This document shows, piece after piece, positions 8,952 through 16,417 of a stretch of DNA of 61,511 nucleotides. The translations under genes were made by a program, and so were the position numbers. The DNA is taken from contig JAYNFX010000004.1 of NCBI GenBank assembly GCA_038106885.1, forward strand, positions 1-61,511. Direction: 5' to 3'. The notes under the pieces were generated by a model, which saw nothing but the letters and a program-made list of their open reading frames with translations, searched no databases and was not told the DNA's origin. How positions within the stretch are numbered: position 1 is the stretch's first letter; the number at the start of each line of letters is the position of its first letter. The DNA is from UBA3537 sp038106885. GTDB lineage: Bacteria; Bacteroidota; Bacteroidia; Flavobacteriales; Flavobacteriaceae.

Positions 8952-9995
8952 TTAGATTTTTTTAGCTAGAATTTTATAAAATGTTTTGAGCATTCTAAAT
9001 ATTGATATTTTTCTATTTTCAGGAACTTTGTTATATTTTAAATAATTTTCAACAGCTTCAATCATTCTTTTTGCTGATTTACCATCATTGTATGGATGAT
9101 ATTTTTCTATTATTGCATTTCTTGATTTGAAATGATTATCATTATTAATAGAGTCTGCTACTTCTTTTTCTAAATTACTGTAATTTGTTAAGTTTTTCCA
9201 ATTTATATTTTTAGAAATATTTCTGAAAGTTATGACTGGTTTATTAAGTAATAAAAATTCATAAACAACTGATGATGTATCGCTAATTAATAAATCTGAA
9301 ATAATTAAACAATTAGTTATATCAGAATCATTTTTGAATATTATGTTTTCATTTTTATCTGCAAGATTCTTGTATTTTTCAACCCATGTAATGTCCATCA
9401 GTGGATGAAATTTTAGTAGAATTGTGTAACTCTTATTTTTTGCCAAAGATTTAATATCATTTAAAATATGTGGTGCAGATGTTAGCTTTGGAGAAAATGT
9501 TGGTGCATAAAGAATAATATATTTTGACTTATTTTTAGATAATAACTCATTTTTATGATCAGAACAACAATTTTCATTTTTATAGTACTTATCTAATTTT
9601 GGCCAGCCGGTTTCAATAACATCAAAATTTTTATGCTTCTTCTTTAATTCTAAAAATCTATTAGTAAAATACGGTCCCTGTGTAAGATATAAATCAAAGT
9701 AGTCACGAATTCTAAAGTGTCCTTTTTTTTCTCCAGCTAAACCATGAAAGATTTGAGTTTTGAGTCCTCTTAAAAAAAACGGTACTTCATTTCCTGGAGC
9801 AAATATAACATCACTCTTGTAAGATTTTAATTTTCTATATGATGATGTGAATTTATCATTTTTAAATGGAAATTTGTTTTTTAGTTTTGGAGCAACATAC
9901 CATATGAAATTATAATTTCTTTCAACTAAAACCTCTTTGATAGGGTTTAATATTGAAAATGAATAATCGTTTAGGCAAAATAAAATAAACTTCAT
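8952..9995 (-). CDS. CDP-glycerol glycerophosphotransferase-family protein (TagB-like)
   Basis: A 347-residue GT-B-like protein of the TagB/TagF/SpsB group, which transfers polyol phosphate or related units onto glycolipids. Supporting segments are IFHGLAGEKKGHFRIRDYFD, ETGWPKLDKYY, ILLKFHPLM near residue 195 and LLISDTSSVVYEFLLLNKPV near residues 237-256. The last block is the strongest family marker, with the conserved SDTSS. The start codon overlaps the upstream nucleotidyltransferase stop by one base, suggesting that the neighbour supplies a nucleotide-activated alcohol. Glycerol phosphate itself is only one possibility, because Gram-negative relatives act on several activated polyols. 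Confidence 0.85.
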   Translation of the reverse strand: MKFILFCLNDYSFSILNPIKEVLVERNYNFIWYVAPKLKNKFPFKNDKFTSSYRKLKSYKSDVIFAPGNEVPFFLRGLKTQIFHGLAGEKKGHFRIRDYFDLYLTQGPYFTNRFLELKKKHKNFDVIETGWPKLDKYYKNENCCSDHKNELLSKNKSKYIILYAPTFSPKLTSAPHILNDIKSLAKNKSYTILLKFHPLMDITWVEKYKNLADKNENIIFKNDSDITNCLIISDLLISDTSSVVYEFLLLNKPVITFRNISKNINWKNLTNYSNLEKEVADSINNDNHFKSRNAIIEKYHPYNDGKSAKRMIEAVENYLKYNKVPENRKISIFRMLKTFYKILAKKI

Positions 9996-10675
9996 TACAG
10001 ATTTTTATTAGCCTCATGTAAATCTTCAATGAAATCAATTTCCATACAATTAAAATCTGAAATATCTACAGCTTTAATTTTTTTATTGTCATCAGAAATG
10101 CATAATTCTAATCCTTTTTCAAAATAATCGTTATCGTCACACTTAATTAAGTTTTTGATAAATGATTCAATGTCGTTAGAGGATATAAAGTTAATTCCTA
10201 CTGCTTCTCCAATTCCATTTTTCACTGTTTTTGATAATTCGTGAATAAATCCATTTTTAAGAGTGTATTTGACTTCTTCATCACCCACTTTGTTAGTATT
10301 TACAGCGACAAATGATTCATTTCGCTCTATCAGTTTAGTCAGAATATCAAATATTTTTTCATCAAAAACAACATCTCCGTTAAACCATAAAATTGAAGAA
10401 TTTTTATTTTTCTTTAGTGCAGATAATAAGCTTTTCGAAGTGTTTGTTCTGTCAAAAAATGGATTATAGATGTAAGTAAGATTAGGAAATCGTTCCATAA
10501 TTAGGTCTTTTTTGAAACCTACTACTACATTTATATCATCAATATCAAATCTAGATGTAATGTTGTTAATTTGCATCTCCATAATGCTTTTTCCATTATT
10601 GAGTTTTGTTAATGGTTTTGGAAATGGATTTCCAAGTCTAGAGCCTATTCCTGCAGCAAGAATTACGATTTTCAT
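9995..10675 (-). CDS. Nucleotidyltransferase, LicC-like (activated alcohol or sugar)
   Basis: A 226-residue Rossmann-type nucleotidyltransferase. The N-terminal signature is ILAAGIGSRLGNPFPKPL with the GxGxRxG loop and the catalytic lysine, followed by KSIMEMQI, and a metal-binding WFNGDVVFD near residue 98. Size and motifs resemble choline-phosphate or other alcohol-phosphate cytidylyltransferases (LicC type) more than the longer glucose-1-phosphate enzymes. It is the first gene of an operon with a TagB-like transferase and GT2. The inferred role is to make the CDP-activated building block that the next gene transfers. The substrate is not determined by the sequence. A TATATTTG promoter box lies 25 bases upstream. 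Confidence 0.82.
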   Translation of the reverse strand: MKIVILAAGIGSRLGNPFPKPLTKLNNGKSIMEMQINNITSRFDIDDINVVVGFKKDLIMERFPNLTYIYNPFFDRTNTSKSLLSALKKNKNSSILWFNGDVVFDEKIFDILTKLIERNESFVAVNTNKVGDEEVKYTLKNGFIHELSKTVKNGIGEAVGINFISSNDIESFIKNLIKCDDNDYFEKGLELCISDDNKKIKAVDISDFNCMEIDFIEDLHEANKNL

Positions 10676-10699
10676 GAGTGATAGTTAGTTGAATTTAAT

Positions 10700-10707
10700 C
10701 AAATATA
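10700..10707 (-). promoter_or_regulatory. Promoter -7 box for the nucleotidyltransferase operon
   Basis: The minus strand reads TATATTTG, an exact TAnnTTTG match. A TTTT at 10730-10727 stands 19 bases upstream, at the position expected for the -33 element. The predicted leader is about 20 bases. It lies back to back with the promoter of the YrbL-like gene in a 118-base intergenic region. Confidence 0.6.
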
Positions 10708-10758
10708 GGGCAAATAATCAACTATTAAAACAGCAATATATTAATTACAAACTAATGT

Positions 10759-10789
10759 TTTGATTAATAAATAGTTACTACTAAATTTG
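10759..10789 (+). promoter_or_regulatory. Bacteroidota-type promoter for the YrbL-like gene
   Basis: TTTG (10759-10762), a 19-base spacer and TAAATTTG (10782-10789) make the most complete -33/-7 pair seen in the window. The box ends four bases before the GTG start at 10794, so the transcript should begin at or beside the start codon, i.e. be leaderless. Confidence 0.7.
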
Positions 10790-10793
10790 TTTT

Positions 10794-11387
10794 GTGCTAA
10801 TTCTCAACAAAGACCATTATATAGGTGAAGGTGAAATCAGATTATGTTATTATCATCCAGATGATATGAATTTATGTGTCAAAATTCCAAGAGAAACTAC
10901 GACAAGAAATTATACCTTAAAAGAAATTAAATATTTTAAAAAATTATCTAAACGTAAAAAGAAAAATTACAGTTATAAGTTTTTTTCTAATTTTCAAGGT
11001 GAAGTGTTAACTAACCATGGATTGGGTCAAATATTTGATTTAATTCTTGATTATGATTCTAAAGAAGTTTCAAAAACTTTGGAATATTATTTATTGCATT
11101 CAAATATAGTTTCTGATAATAAAATTGAGACAGCTTTAATCAAATTGAAACAAATGATGATTAAACATAGAGTTTTTACTAGGGATTTAAGATCAAGAAA
11201 TATATGTTGCAGGTTAATTAATTCTAAAAATGATATTGAATTAATTATTATTGATGGAATAGGGCATAGAGATTTTTTTCCATTAGCAGATTGGTTTTAT
11301 TATTTTTCTAGAAAAAAGGTAGAACGTATTTTTAAGAGATGGAAATTCAATAGCTTGAGTGAACAGAGAGAATTTTTAAAAAACTAA
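10794..11387 (+). CDS. YrbL-like kinase-fold protein (PhoP regulatory network family)
   Basis: A 197-residue cytoplasmic protein of the YrbL/PhoP_reg family. It has an IGEGEIRLCYYHP glycine-containing N-terminal motif, CVKIPRE with the candidate ATP-binding lysine, VFTRDLRSRNI at about residues 126-136 as the catalytic-loop equivalent, and IIIDGIGHRDFFPL near 150-163 in place of DFG. These make a small protein-kinase-like fold plausible. The family's biochemical function is unsettled; members often sit in LPS or capsule loci, as here. The start is a GTG, the only canonical start between the in-frame TAA at 10782 and the first conserved residues. It is divergent from the nucleotidyltransferase operon and convergent with the Stealth gene (12-base gap). 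Confidence 0.8.
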   Translation: MLILNKDHYIGEGEIRLCYYHPDDMNLCVKIPRETTTRNYTLKEIKYFKKLSKRKKKNYSYKFFSNFQGEVLTNHGLGQIFDLILDYDSKEVSKTLEYYLLHSNIVSDNKIETALIKLKQMMIKHRVFTRDLRSRNICCRLINSKNDIELIIIDGIGHRDFFPLADWFYYFSRKKVERIFKRWKFNSLSEQREFLKN

Positions 11388-11399
11388 AACAAGTTAGGT

Positions 11400-12386
11400 T
11401 TATGATATTCTATTATCTATCCAATTAGTAATATAATTAAAACTCTTTTTATCTGCCATTTCAAGACTTTGAAAAGTCATAAATAGTTTTTTTTTATTCA
11501 CAGAAAATAGCCACAATTTTAATATAGTAAAATATTTATTTTTATAAGATCTGAAATAAGTTAATTGTCTATTTTTTCTGTATTTAAAGGTTGAATTCTT
11601 TATTTCTAAATGTTCAGATAATGATGATATAATAAATTGTTTCTTATCTCTAAATCTAAACTTAATATTGTCAGATAATATATTGTTATTTTTAAAAAAA
11701 TTGTTAAGCGTAGATTTTCTAACTGAAACTGGTGTATGAAATCTTCTGAGATAATTTTTTGTTCCAGCTAATTTTGCACTCGTTTGTTGAAATGTTTTAA
11801 AACCACCTGATTTTACCTTAAATTTTTTATTTATTTTTTTAATTATCTTATGATAAAAAATTCTTAGTTTTTGATTTTCATAATATTTTTCCCATTTTCC
11901 TCTAAGAACTGGAAAATCATTGTAAAAAAAATCACTGGGTTTTGTTAGCCTCATTAGAAAGGTATCATCATTGAATATGATAAATTTTTCAGACAAATCA
12001 GGAATTTTATATAGCATATTTCCAATAGAGCAGGAGTTAAAGCAAGGTAAAAACTCTTCATAATTTTTAAAAATAATTTTGTGATCCACAAGTATAAGTT
12101 CCCTGTTAAGTTTTTTTGCCTTTAGTTGTAGTTCTTGAAATGATTGAGGTTTTTGATTATCTGTTACTAGGAATATTTTTTTAATGAATGGCGCGAATTT
12201 CAAAATTGACTTAATAGTAATATCAATTTCACCTATAGAGTTGTATCTAATTAAATTCTTTTTTTTTGAAAAATCTTTTTTGACTTTTAAATACTTATTA
12301 ATCTTTTTTTGCCAATTCAAATCATTCCCATCAACCCAAGTAATTACAGCATCAATTTTTAATTCCAATTCATTTTCTGTTGACAT
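11400..12386 (-). CDS. Stealth-family capsular polysaccharide phosphotransferase
   Basis: A 328-residue protein carrying the Stealth conserved regions. CR1 is IDAVITWVDGNDLNWQKKI at about residues 11-29. CR2 begins RYNSIGEIDITIKSILKFAP and continues to KIFLVTDNQKPQ, then LPCFNSCSIGNMLYKIP and FIIFNDDTF, then FHTPVSVRKS (CR3-like) at about residues 215-224. Family members transfer hexose-1-phosphate from a nucleotide sugar and make phosphodiester-linked capsules. No signal peptide is present. It is 15 bases downstream of dapD on the same strand and probably co-transcribed with it, an odd pairing. Together with the LicC/TagB-like operon it points to a phosphate-containing surface polymer. Product and acceptor are unknown. 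Confidence 0.87.
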   Translation of the reverse strand: MSTENELELKIDAVITWVDGNDLNWQKKINKYLKVKKDFSKKKNLIRYNSIGEIDITIKSILKFAPFIKKIFLVTDNQKPQSFQELQLKAKKLNRELILVDHKIIFKNYEEFLPCFNSCSIGNMLYKIPDLSEKFIIFNDDTFLMRLTKPSDFFYNDFPVLRGKWEKYYENQKLRIFYHKIIKKINKKFKVKSGGFKTFQQTSAKLAGTKNYLRRFHTPVSVRKSTLNNFFKNNNILSDNIKFRFRDKKQFIISSLSEHLEIKNSTFKYRKNRQLTYFRSYKNKYFTILKLWLFSVNKKKLFMTFQSLEMADKKSFNYITNWIDNRIS

Positions 12387-12401
12387 AAAATAATCTTTTA
12401 A

Positions 12402-13217
12402 TTAAACAGCAACATCATGTGTTCTTAAAGCTTCATTAAGTGATGTTTTCTTATCTGTGCTTTCTTTTCTTTTTCCAATAATTAATGCACATGACACATT
12501 ATAATTTCCAGATGGAAATGACTTAGAATAACTTCCAGGAATAACTACCGATCGGCTTGGGATAAATCCTTTGTGTTCAATTGGATTTTCTCCCGTTACA
12601 TCGATAATTTTTGTTGATGCTGTTAAAACTACATTAGCTCCTAAAACCGCCTCACTTTCAACACGAACTCCTTCTACAACTATACAACGTGATCCGATAA
12701 AAGCATTATCTTCAATTATTACTGGAGCTGCTTGTAAAGGCTCCAAAACACCACCAATTCCAACTCCTCCTGATAAATGTACATTTTTTCCAATTTGTGC
12801 ACAGCTACCAACTGTTGCCCAAGTGTCAACCATTGTTCCTTGATCAACATATGCTCCAATATTTACATAGCTTGGCATTAAAATGGTTCCTTTAGAAATA
12901 AATGATCCATGTCTAGCAATAGCATGCGGAACTACTCTAATTCCTTTTGACTTATAATCTTTTTTTAGTGGAATTTTGTCATGAAATTCGAAAGGTCCAA
13001 CTTCAATAGTTTCCATTTTTTGTATTGGAAAATACATAACGACAGCTTTTTTTACCCACTCATTCACTTTCCATGAATTAGCCAAAGGCTCTGCAACTCG
13101 CAATTTACCATTATCTAAAAGTTCAACAACTTCATTTATTGCATTTTTAGTTATTTCCTCATTTAATAGATTTTTGTCATCCCAAGCCTTTTCAATAATC
13201 TTTTGTAGTTTATCCAT
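12402..13217 (-). CDS. dapD: Tetrahydrodipicolinate N-succinyltransferase
   Basis: A 271-residue left-handed beta-helix acyltransferase that succinylates tetrahydrodipicolinate in the succinylase branch of lysine and diaminopimelate synthesis. The hexapeptide-repeat region (about residues 100-225) contains KGTILMPSYVNIGAYVDQGT, TWATVGSCAQIGKNVHLSGG and VGIGGVLEPLQAAPVII, a very close match to the family. The N-terminal helical part EKAWDDKNLLNEEITKNAIN is also typical. Diaminopimelate is needed for peptidoglycan. A TATATTTG box lies 18 bases upstream of the ATG, and the Stealth gene follows at 15 bases. The length is the family norm. Confidence 0.96.
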   Translation of the reverse strand: MDKLQKIIEKAWDDKNLLNEEITKNAINEVVELLDNGKLRVAEPLANSWKVNEWVKKAVVMYFPIQKMETIEVGPFEFHDKIPLKKDYKSKGIRVVPHAIARHGSFISKGTILMPSYVNIGAYVDQGTMVDTWATVGSCAQIGKNVHLSGGVGIGGVLEPLQAAPVIIEDNAFIGSRCIVVEGVRVESEAVLGANVVLTASTKIIDVTGENPIEHKGFIPSRSVVIPGSYSKSFPSGNYNVSCALIIGKRKESTDKKTSLNEALRTHDVAV

Positions 13218-13234
13218 GCCGTAATTATTTACAA

Positions 13235-13242
13235 CAAATATA
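13235..13242 (-). promoter_or_regulatory. Promoter -7 box for dapD
   Basis: The minus strand reads TATATTTG, an exact TAnnTTTG match. With the usual spacing the transcript would begin about 12 bases before the dapD ATG. No clear TTTG is seen at the -33 position. It is divergent from the ruvX promoter. Confidence 0.55.
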
Positions 13243-13319
13243 ACTCATAAAAAAATAATTTTTTTAAGAAGTTAAAAACTTAAATTTATTTATTTATTTA
13301 TTCTAAATTTAATTAATTG

Positions 13320-13327
13320 TATTTTTG
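13320..13327 (+). promoter_or_regulatory. Promoter -7 box touching the ruvX start (leaderless)
   Basis: TATTTTTG matches TAnnTTTG and ends four bases (ATTC) before the ATG at 13332. The implied transcript start coincides with the start codon. The upstream sequence is A/T only, without a recognisable -33 TTTG. Confidence 0.5.
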
Positions 13328-13331
13328 ATTC

Positions 13332-13742
13332 ATGGGAAGGGTTTTAGCAATTGATTACGGAGAAAAGCGAACTGGTATTGCTATTACAGATCCATTGCAA
13401 ATTGTCGCCTCTGGTTTAACAACTGTAGATACTAATACATTAATTGATTTTTTGAAAAATTATTGTTCTGAAGAAAATGTTGATCTTTTTGTCGTAGGTC
13501 TTCCAAAACAAATGAATAATCAGCCTTCACAGAGTGAGTCTCTAATAAAACCATTTTTAAAAAAATTAAAATCAAATTTTCCTAGAATTTCAATTATTAG
13601 AATTGATGAGCGTTTCACTTCAAAAATTGCTTTGAGAACAATGATTGACTTAGGTTTAAAAAAAAGTCAACGACGAAATAAATTATTAGTTGATCAAATT
13701 AGTGCAACTTTAATACTTCAATCCTACTTGGATAGTAAATAA
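13332..13742 (+). CDS. ruvX: RuvX/YqgF-type putative Holliday junction resolvase
   Basis: A 136-residue RNase H-like protein. It begins MGRVLAIDYGEKRTGIAITD, with the first catalytic Asp in the AIDYG motif. FVVGLPKQMNN follows at about residues 55-65, and RIDERFTS near residues 95-102 and LLVDQISATLILQSYL at the end complete the catalytic set. YqgF proteins were proposed as Holliday junction resolvases and are linked to 16S rRNA 5'-end maturation, so the cellular role may be ribosomal. The gene is divergent from dapD, and def follows 57 bases later. The start codon lies four bases behind a TATTTTTG box, and no ribosome-binding site is possible if transcription begins where predicted. Confidence 0.93.
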   Translation: MGRVLAIDYGEKRTGIAITDPLQIVASGLTTVDTNTLIDFLKNYCSEENVDLFVVGLPKQMNNQPSQSESLIKPFLKKLKSNFPRISIIRIDERFTSKIALRTMIDLGLKKSQRRNKLLVDQISATLILQSYLDSK

Positions 13743-13777
13743 TTTGATTTCCTCTACATAATCAAACTAGAGAATTG

Positions 13778-13785
13778 TATTTTTG
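13778..13785 (+). promoter_or_regulatory. Candidate -7 box upstream of def
   Basis: TATTTTTG in the 57-base ruvX-def gap matches TAnnTTTG and would give a leader of about ten bases before the def ATG at 13800. No -33 TTTG at the right distance was found. Confidence 0.45.
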
Positions 13786-13799
13786 GTCAAATTTTAAAA

Positions 13800-14408
13800 A
13801 TGATACTTCCAGTTGTTGCATATGGTGATCCTGTTTTGAAGAAAAGAGCATCTTCTATTTCTAAAGATTATCCTAAAATTAATTCTCTTATTTCAGATAT
13901 GTATGATACTATGTATGGTGCGAATGGAGTTGGATTAGCTGCTCCACAAATAGGTTTATCAATTAGGTTATTTTTAGTTGATACTGAACCTTTTTCAGAA
14001 GATGAATCTTTATCTGCTAATGAGAGAAGTAAATTGAAAAAATTTAAAAGAACTTTTATTAATCCTGAAATTATTGAGGAATCAGGGGATGAATGGTCCT
14101 TTAATGAGGGATGTCTAAGTATTCCAGGAGTTCGAGAAGATGTCACAAGAAAATCTCAAGTTAAAATCCGTTTTCAAGATGAAAATTTTGTCACAAAGAC
14201 AGAAAGCTTTGATGGATTAATAGCTAGAGTTATACAACATGAATATGACCATATTGAAGGTGTATTATTTACTGATAAATTATCAAACTTCAAAAAGCGT
14301 TTAATTAAGAGTAAGCTGACATCAATTAGTAAAGGTAAAATTACTACAGATTATAGAATGCGTTTTTCAAAAATTTCAAAAAAAGATTTCAAAAATGGCT
14401 TTAGATAA
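13800..14408 (+). CDS. def: Peptide deformylase
   Basis: A 202-residue metalloenzyme that removes the N-formyl group from new proteins. The three family motifs are intact: GVGLAAPQIG at about residues 42-51, EGCLSIPGV at about 103-111, and QHEYDHIEGVLF near 146-157. The Cys of motif 2 and both His of HEYDH supply the metal ligands. An insertion between motifs 1 and 2 (SEDESLSANERSKLKKFKR) is common in Bacteroidota deformylases. The 3' end overlaps the start of the DUF5606 gene by 14 bases in another frame, so the two are coupled. Confidence 0.95.
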   Translation: MILPVVAYGDPVLKKRASSISKDYPKINSLISDMYDTMYGANGVGLAAPQIGLSIRLFLVDTEPFSEDESLSANERSKLKKFKRTFINPEIIEESGDEWSFNEGCLSIPGVREDVTRKSQVKIRFQDENFVTKTESFDGLIARVIQHEYDHIEGVLFTDKLSNFKKRLIKSKLTSISKGKITTDYRMRFSKISKKDFKNGFR

Positions 14409-14799
14409 AATTCTAGCAATTTCAAAAAAACCCGGTTTGTTTAAATTAATAAATCCAAGTAAAAGCGGATACATAGTTGAGTCTATTTCTGAAAAAAAGA
14501 GATTCTTTGTAAAAGCCAATAGTGACTTGAGTTTACTAAGTGAAATTTCGATATATACACTAGAAGAAGAAGTTCCTCTGTTAGACGTTTTTTCTAAAAT
14601 ATTTGATAAAGAAGATGGTAAAAAAACTTCCATTTCAGTTAAGTCCACAAAAGATGAATTAGAGTCTTACTTCTTTTCTGTACTTCCAGATTTCGATGAA
14701 GATAGAGTTTACTCAAGCGATATAAAAAAAATCTTAAAATGGTATAATATTCTAGTAGACGATAATTTTAATTTTAAGCCTGTTAAAGCTTCCGAATAA
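14395..14799 (+). CDS. DUF5606-family protein
   Basis: A 134-residue soluble protein matching the DUF5606 family of Bacteroidota. It begins LDKILAISKKPGLFKLI, followed by KSGYIVESISEKKRFFVKA, and a C-terminal helical half with SKDELE-like and SSDIKKILKWYNIL segments. The N-terminal half looks like a small beta-barrel; the function is unknown. It overlaps def by 14 bases and the MATE gene follows after 10 bases. Adjacency to def is a recurring arrangement known to me in flavobacteria and hints at a role near translation or protein maturation, which is inference only. Confidence 0.85.
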   Translation: MALDKILAISKKPGLFKLINPSKSGYIVESISEKKRFFVKANSDLSLLSEISIYTLEEEVPLLDVFSKIFDKEDGKKTSISVKSTKDELESYFFSVLPDFDEDRVYSSDIKKILKWYNILVDDNFNFKPVKASE

Positions 14800-14809
14800 A
14801 TTATTTTCT

Positions 14810-16186
14810 ATGTGGAATGCTTATGTTAAAGAGTTTAAATATAATTGGTACCTGGCCGCACCAGTTATAATTGGAATGTTAGGTCATACTTTTGTGGGAT
14901 TTGTTGATAATATAATGGTTGGTCAACTAGGTACAGCGGAGTTGGCTGCTGTATCTCTGGGAAATAGTTTCTTTTTTATTGCAATGGCTCTTGGTATAGG
15001 ATTTTCAACAGCAATTACTCCTTTAATCGCTGAATCACATTCTGAAGAAAATATTAATAATGGAAGATCAACATTAAAACATGGAATCGTACTTTGTGTC
15101 TTTATTGCATTTTTTCTTTTTTTATGCATTTTATTAGCAAAACCTTTAATGTTTAAAATGAATCAACCTGATGAGGTTGTATTTCTTGCTATCCCATATT
15201 TAGAAATTATTGCAGTTTCATTAATTCCTTTGATAGCTTTTCAAGCTTTTAAACAGTTTTTTGATGGTCTATCTCTCACAAAATATCCAATGTATGTAAC
15301 ATTGATTGCCAATATTGTAAATGTTTTTTTTAATTATGTTTTTATTTTTGGAAAATTTGGATTTCCTATGTTAGGTATAATTGGTGCTGCATATGGTACT
15401 TTGATTTCCCGTTTAATCATGATGTTTTTAATTTGGATTCTATTTAGTTCTTTAGAATCAACTAGATTATATTTAAAAAACTTAAATTTTTTTCTTTTAG
15501 ATTTTTCAATTATGAGAAAAATATCTTCTTTAGGTTTTCCAATTGCTTTGCAATGGTTTTTTGAAATAGGGATATTTACTGCAGCTATATGGCTCAGTGG
15601 AACTCTTGGCAAAAATCCGCAAGCTGCAAATCAAATTGCTTTAAACTTATCTTCAATGACTTATATGATTGCAGTAGGTTTAGGGGTCGCTGCTACAATA
15701 AGAGTTGGGAATCAAAAAGGACTAAATCGTCCAATCGAATTAAAAAGAATTGCAAAATCAATATTTCTGATGGGAATCATTTTTGCATTCATTTTTGCAA
15801 TTGTATTTTTCTCAATGAATAACTTTCTACCAACACTTTATATGGATATAAATGATATTAATAATTTTGATGATAATCAAGCTGTATTAGTGATTGCATC
15901 AAAATTACTTTTAATTGCAGCTATGTTTCAAATTAGCGATAGTATCCAGGTTGTTATTTTGGGAGCTTTAAGGGGTCTTCAAGATGTAAGAATACCAACT
16001 ATCATAACATTTGTTTCGTATTGGCTAATTGGCTTCCCTGTAAGTTATTATCTTGGCGACGATAGGATTTTTGGAAGTATTGGTATATGGATTGGATTGT
16101 TAGCGGGGCTGACAGCTTCATCAATTTTTTTATATTTTCGATTTGATTATCTTTCGAAACAATTTATATCAAAAAAAAGTAAATGA
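14810..16186 (+). CDS. MATE-family multidrug efflux transporter
   Basis: A 458-residue inner-membrane antiporter with twelve predicted helices in two related halves. Family markers are IIGMLGHTFVGFVDNIMVGQ at about residues 19-38, GIGFSTAITPLIAE, the second-half NQIALNLSSMTYMIAVGLG near residues 271-289, and ATIRVGNQKG. MATE proteins export cationic compounds using Na+ or H+ gradients; the NorM-like pattern suggests sodium coupling in a marine cell, but this is inferred. It is co-directional with DUF5606 (10-base gap) and overlaps the next small gene by four bases. Confidence 0.92.
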   Translation: MWNAYVKEFKYNWYLAAPVIIGMLGHTFVGFVDNIMVGQLGTAELAAVSLGNSFFFIAMALGIGFSTAITPLIAESHSEENINNGRSTLKHGIVLCVFIAFFLFLCILLAKPLMFKMNQPDEVVFLAIPYLEIIAVSLIPLIAFQAFKQFFDGLSLTKYPMYVTLIANIVNVFFNYVFIFGKFGFPMLGIIGAAYGTLISRLIMMFLIWILFSSLESTRLYLKNLNFFLLDFSIMRKISSLGFPIALQWFFEIGIFTAAIWLSGTLGKNPQAANQIALNLSSMTYMIAVGLGVAATIRVGNQKGLNRPIELKRIAKSIFLMGIIFAFIFAIVFFSMNNFLPTLYMDINDINNFDDNQAVLVIASKLLLIAAMFQISDSIQVVILGALRGLQDVRIPTIITFVSYWLIGFPVSYYLGDDRIFGSIGIWIGLLAGLTASSIFLYFRFDYLSKQFISKKSK

Positions 16187-16413
16187 AAATACCAAAATTT
16201 ATCTTAGGTGATCATTCGGAATATCCTAATTCAATATTTGTAATTCATACTGAATTTCCAAGGTTTATAATCGATTTAGAGAACGATGAAATTGAATGGT
16301 TAGAGGAATTTGATACTCAAGACGAAAAAGAATTGAAATTTGAGGCTGAAAATGCTATAATTCAGGCCTCAGCATTTTATGATTCTGAAATTAATAAATA
16401 TAAACAAGAGTAA
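16183..16413 (+). CDS. Small conserved acidic protein of unknown function
   Basis: A 76-residue soluble protein, strongly acidic, without signal peptide or membrane segment. It opens KIPKFILGDHSEYPNSIFVI, followed by HTEFPRFIIDLENDEIEWLE and a C-terminal helix that includes QASAFYDSEI. I recognise this as a short protein commonly conserved in Bacteroidota but cannot assign a domain or function. Its ATG overlaps the MATE stop (ATGA), and the PAP2 gene begins four bases after its stop, so it is translationally linked between two membrane-protein genes. Confidence 0.78.
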   Translation: MKIPKFILGDHSEYPNSIFVIHTEFPRFIIDLENDEIEWLEEFDTQDEKELKFEAENAIIQASAFYDSEINKYKQE

Positions 16414-16417
16414 TTTT

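Noticed and set aside
12571..12843. A 90-codon open frame on the plus strand inside dapD
   Set aside because: It lies antisense within the strongly conserved hexapeptide-repeat region, has no family similarity and no promoter, so it is a by-product of the repetitive dapD sequence.
13746..13775. Possible hairpin CTCTA-N10-TAGAG between ruvX and def
   Set aside because: The stem has only five pairs, with a long loop and no adjacent T-run, so it is not convincing as a terminator.
16379..16417. Longer N-terminus for the PAP2 protein
   Set aside because: The extra 13 residues overlap the preceding gene, while an ATG four bases after that gene's stop gives the normal N-terminus.
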